From the NCBI GenBank assembly GCA_944392525.1, contig CALXXB010000069.1, forward strand, positions 1 to 5,822: 5,822 bases of DNA, written 5' to 3'. Origin of the DNA: an uncultured Clostridia bacterium (GTDB taxonomy: Bacteria > Bacillota_A > Clostridia > TANB77 > CAG-508). The number at the start of each line of letters is the position of its first letter. Position 1 is the first letter of the stretch. The position numbers were made by a program, and so were the translations under genes. Positions 1 to 5,600 of this stretch are shown piece after piece. The notes below the pieces were generated by a model. The model was given only the letters and a program-made list of their open reading frames with translations. It searched no databases and was not told where the DNA came from.

Positions 1-25
1 TAAAGTACATAACATTATACTTTAT

Positions 26-31
26 AGGAGG
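26..31 (+). promoter_or_regulatory. Ribosome binding site of the HU gene
   Basis: A perfect AGGAGG lies 8 nt before the ATG at 40 and fixes the HU start. The promoter is not visible. TATACT at 16-21 resembles a -10 box but would start the RNA inside this ribosome binding site, so the real promoter is probably upstream of the window. Confidence 0.9.
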
Positions 32-39
32 TAATTTAA

Positions 40-318
40 ATGAACAAAGCTGAATTAATCGCAGCAATGGCTGCAAAAACAGGTGAAACAAAAAAAGCAG
101 CTGAAGCATCAGTTAATGCTTTTGTAGAAGTTGTAACAGACTCACTAAAAAAAGGAGATAAAGTTCAACTAGTTGGATTTGGTTCTTTTGAAGTTAGAAA
201 AAGAGCAGCTAGAAAAGGTAGAAACCCACAAACTAAAGAAGAAATCAAAATACCTGCATCAAAAGCTCCAGTATTCAAAGCTGGTAAAGCATTAAAAGAT
301 TTAGTAAACAAAAAATAA
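40..318 (+). CDS. hup: Histone-like DNA-binding protein HU
   Basis: A 92-residue protein of the HU/IHF family, a small nucleoid protein that works as a dimer and binds and bends DNA with little sequence preference. It has the normal family length (about 90 residues) and begins with the typical MNKAELI. The dimer-core signature GFGSFEV is at residues 46-52, followed by the basic arm ([13 protein letters not shown], residues 53-65). In the family, the proline of the RNP motif (Pro63) intercalates between DNA bases. The C-terminal helix ends [11 protein letters not shown]. The start is supported by AGGAGG 8 nt upstream, and the gene is closed by an intrinsic terminator 38 nt after the stop. It appears to be a monocistronic housekeeping gene, unrelated in function to the surface operon downstream. 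HU is far more likely than IHF because of the Bacillota context and near-consensus sequence. Confidence 0.97.
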   Translation: MNKAELIAAMAAKTGETKKAAEASVNAFVEVVTDSLKKGDKVQLVGFGSFEVRKRAARKGRNPQTKEEIKIPASKAPVFKAGKALKDLVNKK

Positions 319-340
319 GATTATTAAAAGATATATAAAT

Positions 341-354
341 ATATGATATCATAT
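341..354. repeat. 14-bp perfect palindrome
   Basis: ATATGATATCATAT reads the same on both strands and lies between the HU stop and its terminator. In such AT-rich DNA it may be chance, or it could form a weak hairpin just ahead of the terminator. No function is assigned. Confidence 0.35.
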
Positions 355-355
355 G

Positions 356-383
356 AAAAGAAGCTAGAGATAGCTTCTTTTTT
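356..383 (+). terminator. Intrinsic terminator after the HU gene
   Basis: An 11-bp perfect stem (AAAAGAAGCTA at 356-366 with TAGCTTCTTTT at 371-381), a GAGA tetraloop (367-370) and a run of six T (378-383). This is a textbook Rho-independent terminator for transcription from the HU gene. The A-rich left arm also makes it partly bidirectional in appearance. Confidence 0.93.
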
Positions 384-725
384 GTTTATTAGACTTTAAT
401 AGTTTTAAAAATGAGAAAGTAAAAACAGAATATAAAAAGTATCTATTTTATAAAGGAATTTTTTAATTTTATTTCTTAATATCTTGTTGTTATTTATTTT
501 TATATAATATCTAATCATTAATATGAACATTTATCATATAGAAAGAATATAGTATCATAATTTTATTGTTAAATTTCATAAGATTTGATTCATAATCATA
601 TAATTTTTAATTTTAGTATGATATTCAGTATCAATAATGAATAATTATAAAAATCTAAAAATATTATAGAATGTAAGCTACAAATAGTCGTAAATATTAC
701 AGCGTATATTCCTACGGAAACAAGC
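384..725. other. AT-rich intergenic region without a recognisable gene
   Basis: These roughly 340 bases hold no open reading frame with a ribosome binding site on either strand; stop codons are dense in all frames. Small inverted repeats occur (TGATT-CAT-AATCA at 586-598, TGATA-TTCAG-TATCA at 619-633, GTAA-ATA-TTAC at 690-700) but are within what such base composition can produce. A slightly less AT-rich patch is at about 685-725. No RNA gene, insertion sequence or CRISPR repeat was recognised. Confidence 0.6.
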
Positions 726-739
726 AAAAGTGTACTTTT
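726..739. repeat. Inverted repeat, possible operator, upstream of the operon promoter
   Basis: AAAAGT-GT-ACTTTT is a perfect 6-bp inverted repeat with a 2-bp centre, ending 45 bp before the -35 box. A 2-nt loop makes an RNA hairpin unlikely, so a site for a dimeric DNA-binding protein is the better guess. No known operator consensus was matched. Confidence 0.35.
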
Positions 740-741
740 TA

Positions 742-794
742 TACAAAATAATTTACATAATTATTACAAAATTATTAAAAAAGCTTTACAAAAT
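742..794 (+). repeat. Three phased TACAAAAT direct repeats overlapping the -35 region
   Basis: The 8-mer TACAAAAT occurs at 742-749, 765-772 and 787-794. The starts are 23 and 22 bp apart, about two helical turns, so all three copies would face the same side of the DNA. The last copy overlaps the 3' half of the -35 hexamer (785-790). This layout is typical of tandem sites for a regulator. The caveat is that AT-rich sequence yields such 8-mers easily. Regulator unknown. Confidence 0.35.
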
Positions 795-813
795 GACAAA
801 AATGTAATATAAT
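785..813 (+). promoter_or_regulatory. Sigma-A type promoter of the surface-protein operon
   Basis: The -35 box is TTTACA (785-790; consensus TTGACA), the spacer is exactly 17 bp and the -10 box is a perfect TATAAT (808-813). An A/T-rich stretch at 771-784 could serve as an UP element. Transcription is expected to start near G820, giving a leader of about 271 nt before the first large gene. It is the only strong promoter found between the HU terminator and the operon. Confidence 0.85.
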
Positions 814-819
814 GTTGTC

Positions 820-864
820 GGACTTAAATAGAAACATAGGGAACAGCCATATAGCTAGAAGTTC
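820..864 (+). promoter_or_regulatory. Predicted 5'-end hairpin of the operon leader RNA
   Basis: GGACTT at 820-825 can pair with AAGTTC at 859-864 (6 bp, one G-U). The stem would begin at the expected first base of the transcript. A small inner stem AGC/GCT (845-847 with 854-856) is possible. It may stabilise the RNA or be part of a regulatory fold. It does not match any riboswitch class I could recognise by eye (c-di-GMP I and II, SAM, THF, lysine, guanidine, purine and fluoride consensus features were considered). Confidence 0.4.
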
Positions 865-890
865 AAAAAATAAAAAAAGAGGGAAAAAAG

Positions 891-1001
891 ATGAGAGAAG
901 TACCAGAAACCATTAATTCCGTAAGAAAAAATGACGATGGAATTAAAGACAATAGCGAATATGCCATTTGTCTATACGTTTGTGGTGCTTTTTTGATGTA
1001 A
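891..1001 (+). CDS. Small leader ORF, 36 residues, unknown function
   Basis: This ORF runs from ATG to tandem in-frame stops (TAATAA, 999-1004). An AGAGGG ribosome binding site (878-883) lies 7 nt before the ATG. The peptide begins MREVPETINSV, is charged in the middle (RKNDDGIKDN) and has a hydrophobic tail with two cysteines (YAICLYVCGAFLM). It lies wholly inside the transcribed leader, and its stop codon touches the first base of the leader terminator stem. A ribosome paused at the stop would cover the left arm of that stem. I infer that translation of this ORF may control read-through into the operon. There is no run of a single amino-acid codon as in classical biosynthetic attenuators, so the signal sensed is unknown. 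Alternatives are a small secreted or membrane peptide, or a chance ORF within a structured RNA. Confidence 0.5.
   Translation: MREVPETINSVRKNDDGIKDNSEYAICLYVCGAFLM
913..946 (+). promoter_or_regulatory. Predicted hairpin within the leader ORF
   Basis: TTAATTCC (913-920) pairs perfectly with GGAATTAA (939-946) around an 18-nt loop (921-938). The left arm and adjoining loop (TTCCGTAAG, 917-925) can instead pair with CTTAGGA (1006-1012) in the left arm of the downstream terminator, with one bulge. The two pairings are mutually exclusive, as expected for a terminator/antiterminator switch. This was predicted by eye only. Confidence 0.4.
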
Positions 1002-1061
1002 TAAACTTAGGATTTTACTCAAGAAATAATAAAAGGAAAATCTTAGGTTTATATTTTTTTT
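1001..1061 (+). terminator. Intrinsic terminator in the operon leader (attenuator)
   Basis: ATAAACTTAGGATTTT (1001-1016) pairs with AAAATCTTAGGTTTAT (1037-1052) to give a continuous 16-bp stem including two G-U pairs, with a 20-nt loop. It is followed by eight T (1054-1061). The structure sits between the promoter and the first large gene, not at the end of a gene cluster, so it should stop much of the transcription unless something prevents its folding. The first paired base is the last base of the small ORF's stop codon. Confidence 0.8.
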
Positions 1062-1075
1062 CTTTAAAAAATTTT

Positions 1076-1084
1076 AAGGAGGGG
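1076..1084 (+). promoter_or_regulatory. Ribosome binding site that fixes the LPXTG protein start
   Basis: AAGGAGGGG lies just before ATG 1091 (GGAGG core at 1078-1082, 8 nt away). It shows that the longer in-frame reading from a TTG at 968, which would run through the terminator and put a charged stretch before the signal peptide, is not the real start. Confidence 0.9.
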
Positions 1085-1090
1085 AAAGGA

Positions 1091-2068
1091 ATGAAAAGCT
1101 TTAAGGCAAAACTAACCATATTATTAATTGCAATGTTAGTCATTACAATGCTAGTACCATTTAGTAGTGTAGCAGCAGCAAATGATGAAGGTATAGAAAT
1201 GATACAAGAGGCTGACGGTGACGTTGTAATTTATGTAGATGGATTAGAATCAAGTTTTGAGTATGCTTTATCAGACAAAACTGATGCAACAGATATAGAG
1301 TTAGATTATATAAATTCAGTTGAAGATGATGAAGGTAATCAAGTAGCATTAATTACAAATAATGATTTAACAAAAAATAATTTATACATAAGAACAGAAG
1401 ATAAAACTGTAACATATACACTAGATTTTAGTGATATGCTTACACAAGATAAAATGGAAGAAGTAAAAAATACTTCTAATAGAATATCAACAAAAGTTTT
1501 ACAAGGAATTGTTGATAGAACAGAAACAATTGAAGGAAAGAACTATACTTATACTGTTGGAGGATTAAAAATAGAAGATGATGCAAATGCAGAGTATTCT
1601 TATCAAATATTTAAAGCAACAGATGAAAGATATAGTGAACTTCAAAGTTTAACAGATGAACTTAATAGCGAAGGTTATGACAATGAACCTATGTATACAA
1701 AGATTGAATTAGCTAACAATTTTTATAATTTATACAATGAATTATTAGCTGAAGTTAATTGGCAACCAGTAGATGAAAGTATGGAGATTAAGCAACCATC
1801 AGATGCTACTGACGGAGAAAGATATATTGTAATGTTAAGAAAAGTTGCAGATGACGGAACAACTTATGATGCTAAATTTATGAAATCAAATTTAGGAATT
1901 CAAGAGGGTAAAGACAAAGATAAACAAGAAGTAACAACTCAAGAAACTTCTAAATTACCTATAACAGGAGATAGCATTGTTTTATTCGTTGTATTAGCTG
2001 CTTTAGTAATAATTGCAATAGTTGTATTTATTAGAATGAAAAAATTAAATAAAAAGGCAGATAAATAA
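1091..2068 (+). CDS. LPXTG cell-wall-anchored surface protein, unknown family
   Basis: A 325-residue exported protein. Residues 1-30 form a signal peptide: MKSFKAK, then a hydrophobic core (about 8-25), then SVAAA with likely cleavage near residues 28-30. The C-terminus is a full sortase signal: LPITG at 289-293, a hydrophobic segment (about 296-314) and a basic tail RMKKLNKKADK. A sortase would cut between Thr and Gly and attach the protein to peptidoglycan. The mature region (about 31-275) is acidic, has no cysteine, and matches no domain I recognise. It lacks an obvious pilin motif or E-box. A Lys/Gln/Thr-rich spacer (about 273-288) precedes LPITG. It is the first large gene after the leader attenuator, and its stop overlaps the sortase start by one base. 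It may be the dedicated substrate of that sortase or a small partner of the large repeat protein. The surface location is secure, but the function is unknown. Confidence 0.88.
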   Translation: MKSFKAKLTILLIAMLVITMLVPFSSVAAANDEGIEMIQEADGDVVIYVDGLESSFEYALSDKTDATDIELDYINSVEDDEGNQVALITNNDLTKNNLYIRTEDKTVTYTLDFSDMLTQDKMEEVKNTSNRISTKVLQGIVDRTETIEGKNYTYTVGGLKIEDDANAEYSYQIFKATDERYSELQSLTDELNSEGYDNEPMYTKIELANNFYNLYNELLAEVNWQPVDESMEIKQPSDATDGERYIVMLRKVADDGTTYDAKFMKSNLGIQEGKDKDKQEVTTQETSKLPITGDSIVLFVVLAALVIIAIVVFIRMKKLNKKADK

Positions 2069-2655
2069 TGAAAGCGAAAATATATAAGATAATCTTTTGT
2101 ATTCTTATTATTTCAATCATATTAGTAATAGGTTTAATTCTTATTAAAAATATGCAAAGTAATGAAAATGAAAAGAAAAATCAAGAGGTCGTAGAAGTAT
2201 TTTCAAGTGCAGATAGCACACAAAAACAAGAGTTAACGTTAGATGGCTATAAAGTAATAGGTATAATAAAAATTCCAGCAATTGATTTGGAATATCCAAT
2301 TTTAGAGATGGACGTTTCAAACCCAGAGGAAGCAAAAGAGCCAATGAGGATTGCTATTATTAAATACTGGGGTGGAGATGTTAATGGATATGGAAACTTA
2401 TCACTTGCAGGTCATAACAATTATAATGGAACAATGTTTGGAAAAACAAAATATTTAGAAATAGGTGATATAGTAGAGCTAACAGATTTAAATAATCAAA
2501 CAGTTCAATATCAAATATATGACATTTTTAAAACTGATCCAAACGATGTAACTATATTAGAAACAAAAGATGAGACAATAAGAGAAGTTACTCTAATTAC
2601 ATGTACAAATGGTAATAGAGAAAGATTAATTTTAAAAGCCAAAGAAATTATATAG
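2068..2655 (+). CDS. Sortase, membrane-anchored transpeptidase
   Basis: A 195-residue sortase that cleaves sorting signals such as LPXTG and joins the protein to a cell-wall amino group on the outer face of the membrane. A single N-terminal membrane segment (about 5-27) acts as signal anchor. The barrel start is typical (GYKVIGIIKIP, 60-70, then LEYPIL). The catalytic triad is visible: His116 in LSLAGHN, Cys179 in TLITCTNG and Arg186 in RLILKA. Length is usual for compact class A or D enzymes; the class cannot be settled by eye, and there is none of the extra sequence or lid expected of pilin-specific class C. The ATG shares its A with the upstream stop (TAATG). The only Shine-Dalgarno-like sequence is a weak AAGG at about 2054-2057, so translation is probably coupled to the LPITG protein gene. 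That protein is the obvious substrate, and the large downstream protein may be another. Confidence 0.95.
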   Translation: MKAKIYKIIFCILIISIILVIGLILIKNMQSNENEKKNQEVVEVFSSADSTQKQELTLDGYKVIGIIKIPAIDLEYPILEMDVSNPEEAKEPMRIAIIKYWGGDVNGYGNLSLAGHNNYNGTMFGKTKYLEIGDIVELTDLNNQTVQYQIYDIFKTDPNDVTILETKDETIREVTLITCTNGNRERLILKAKEII

Positions 2656-2665
2656 AAGGAGGAGG
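2656..2665 (+). promoter_or_regulatory. Strong ribosome binding site of the large surface protein
   Basis: AAGGAGGAGG directly follows the sortase stop (2653-2655) and lies 5 nt before ATG 2671. The 15-nt gap leaves no room for a separate promoter and supports one operon. Confidence 0.92.
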
Positions 2666-2670
2666 TTTTG

Positions 2671-5600
2671 ATGGCACAATTTAAGAAGCCAAGTAAGAAA
2701 GCAACAATTATAACAGCTGCTATAATAGTAATACTTCTAATTATTGCTGCTACTGGTACAGTTGTGTTCTTAAAGGATAGAGGTTCAACAGAAGCTGCTG
2801 AAATAGGTCAAGAAGAAGTTTCAACTCAAAGTGAAAATTCAGATAGCCAAACACAAACAGGAGAACAATCTAGTGAAGAACAAACAGCATCAGAAGAAAC
2901 AACTACTGGAGAAGTAGCAACACAAGGAGAAGAAGGAACAGAGGCAGCTCAAGGGACAACACAAACAGGAACACAAGGTACAACAACAGGTACTACAACT
3001 GGAGGAACAACTACTACAACAACAGAAGGCATACAAGAATCAACAATAACAAGAACAGAAACAGTAGAGACAGTAACACCTTGGGAAAACCAAATTTTAG
3101 GATGGACTCCAAGTGGAGTTAATGCAGACTTTGCAAGCGCAGGGTTATCTACATTAAACGTACAAGAAGATGACGTAAAAATTGAAAAAGAAGCCTATAC
3201 AAAAACAGGAGAAGGATTAGCTCAAGTAGGAGAAGTAATCGAATATAAGATTACTGTTATGAATAATTCTGAAAAAGCTGTTGAAGTAAAAGATAGAATT
3301 CCAGAACAAACTACTTATGTATCAGCATCAGCAGATAACGGAGCTGAAGAAGTTAAAGAAGATGATGGAACTGTAACAGGTTTAGTTTGGAATGTAGAAG
3401 CTGGAAAAACAATTGTATTATCTTTCAAAGTAACTGTAAATGCAGGAGCAACAGGAGTAATATCAAATGTTGCTGTTGCAAATGGTGAAGAAAGTGACCC
3501 AACAGAAACAGCAATTGTAGAAATAACAAAAACAAGTGAAGTAAAATCAGGTGACACAGTCTTAGAAGGTGAAGACAAAGTTGCTAAAGAAGGAGATTTT
3601 ATTACTTATACTGTTTCAGTTAAGAATACAGGAAATGAAAAAGCAACTGTAAATGTTAAAGACGTAAAATTATCAGAATTAATTGCTAAAGGAATTTTAG
3701 AAGTTGAAGAAGCTTCAAAAGCAACTGCAGATAAATTAATGGCTGGAACAGATGTTACAGTACCTGCAGGAGAAACTGTCGAATTAACATTCACAACTAA
3801 AGTGCTAAAAGTTGATGGAGCAATTACTAATATTGTTACAGCAGGAGATAATGATACTACAGAGCCAGAAGATCCAATAACTACAGATACAGTTGAAACA
3901 AAAGGATTATTAGTTGAAAAAACTGTAGATGATACTCCAGAAGTTGGAGAAGCATATAGATTTGATGAAACAGTAACGTTTAAAGTTACAGTTACAAATA
4001 CAGGTAGTACAACATTAAATAATATTGATGTAACTGATACATTAAAAGATGCTAAATTAACTGATGGAACAGTACCAATCAAAGAATTAGATTCAGGAAA
4101 ATCTGTAACATTAACTTACGAATATAAAGTTCAAGAATCAGATGTAGAAAAGGGTTCTTTTGTAAATGGTGTTACAGCTAAGACAGATGATGGAGTAACA
4201 GGAGAAGATGAAACTGATCCAATTCCAGTAGAACAAAATTATTCTTATACAGTAGAATATTATTATGATGGAAAAATAGATAATAGTAAAACAGAGACAG
4301 AAACAGCAAAATTTAAAGATGTAATAGAAAATTATCAAGATAAAAATATTACAGGATATAAATTAGATAGAACAGAAAACTTACCATTAACTATATCAGG
4401 CAATGAGGCTGATAATGTAATCAAAGTATTCTATGTAAAAGATACATTTGAATATACTGTAGAATACTACTATGATGGAAAAATAGATGATAAGAAGACA
4501 GAAACAGAAACAGCAACATATCAAGATGTAATAGAAAATTATGAAGATAAAAATATTACAGGATATAAACTAGAAAAAACAGAGAACTTACCATTAACAG
4601 TAAGTGAAAAAGCTGAAAGTAATGTAATCAAAGTATTCTATGTAAAAGACGAATTCAAGTATACAGTAGAATACTACTATGATGGAAAAATAGATGATAA
4701 GAAGACAGAAACATATACAGCAACATATCAAGATGTAATAAATAATTATGAAGATAAAAATATTACAGGATATAAATTAGATAGAACAGAAAACTTACCA
4801 TTAACAGTAAGCGAAAAAGCTGAAAACAATGTAATCAAAGTATACTATGTAAAAGATGAATTCAAATACACAGTAGAATACTACTATGACGGAACAATAG
4901 ATGACAAGAAAACAGAAACATATACAGCAACATATCAAGATGTAATAGATAATTATGAAGATAAAAATATTACAGGATATAAACTAGAAAAAACAGAGAA
5001 CTTACCATTAACAGTAAGCGAAAAAGCTGAAAATAATGTAATCAAAGTATTCTATGTAAAAGATGAATTCAAGTATACAGTAGAATACTACTATGACGGA
5101 ACAATAGATGACAAGAAGACAGAAACATATACAGCAACATTTAATGACGTAATAAGAGATTATGAAGATAAAAACATTACAGGATATAAATTAGATAGAA
5201 CAGAAAACTTACCATTAACAGTAAGCGAAAAAGCTGAAAACAACGTAATTAAAGTATACTATGTAAAAGATGAATTCAAGTATACAGTAGAATACTACTA
5301 TGATGGACAATTAAATGAAGAAAATACAGAAACATATACAGCAACGTTTAATGACGTAATAAGAGATTATGAAGATAAAAATATTACAGGATATAAATTA
5401 GAAAAGACAGAGAACTTACCATTAACAGTAAGTGAAAATTCTGAAAATAATGTAATCAAAGTATACTATGTAAAAGATGAATTCAAGTATACAGTAGAAT
5501 ACTACTATGATGGACAGTTAAATGAAGAAAATACAGAGACATATACAGCAACATTTAATGACGTAATAAGAGATTATGAAGATAAAAATATTACAGGATA

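Noticed and set aside
16..21. TATACT as the -10 box of the HU promoter
   Set aside because: The RNA would start within or next to the ribosome binding site at 26-31, and the -35 would fall outside the window.
586..633. TGATT-CAT-AATCA and TGATA-TTCAG-TATCA as a pair of operators
   Set aside because: The arms are only 5 bp, differ in spacer and sequence, and are expected by chance in DNA this AT-rich; they are also far from the promoter.
820..1000. Known riboswitch (c-di-GMP I/II, SAM, THF, purine, lysine, guanidine, cobalamin)
   Set aside because: None of the conserved core strings of these classes could be found by eye in the leader. An unknown class cannot be excluded.
968..1090. Upstream in-frame extension of the LPITG protein from a TTG at 968
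   Set aside because: It has no ribosome binding site, passes through the leader terminator, and puts 41 mostly charged residues in front of a clear signal peptide. ATG 1091 has AAGGAGGGG at proper spacing.
1161..2344. Minus-strand open frames at 1161-1349 and 2144-2344
   Set aside because: They are Leu/His-rich artefacts opposite well-supported genes with signal peptide or sortase motifs.
3315..4338. Minus-strand open frames at 3315-3578, 3606-4082 and 4138-4338
   Set aside because: They are antisense shadows of the large plus-strand gene. Their Ser/Thr/Val/Pro- or Ile/Phe-rich compositions follow from its codon use, and no ribosome binding sites or domains are seen.
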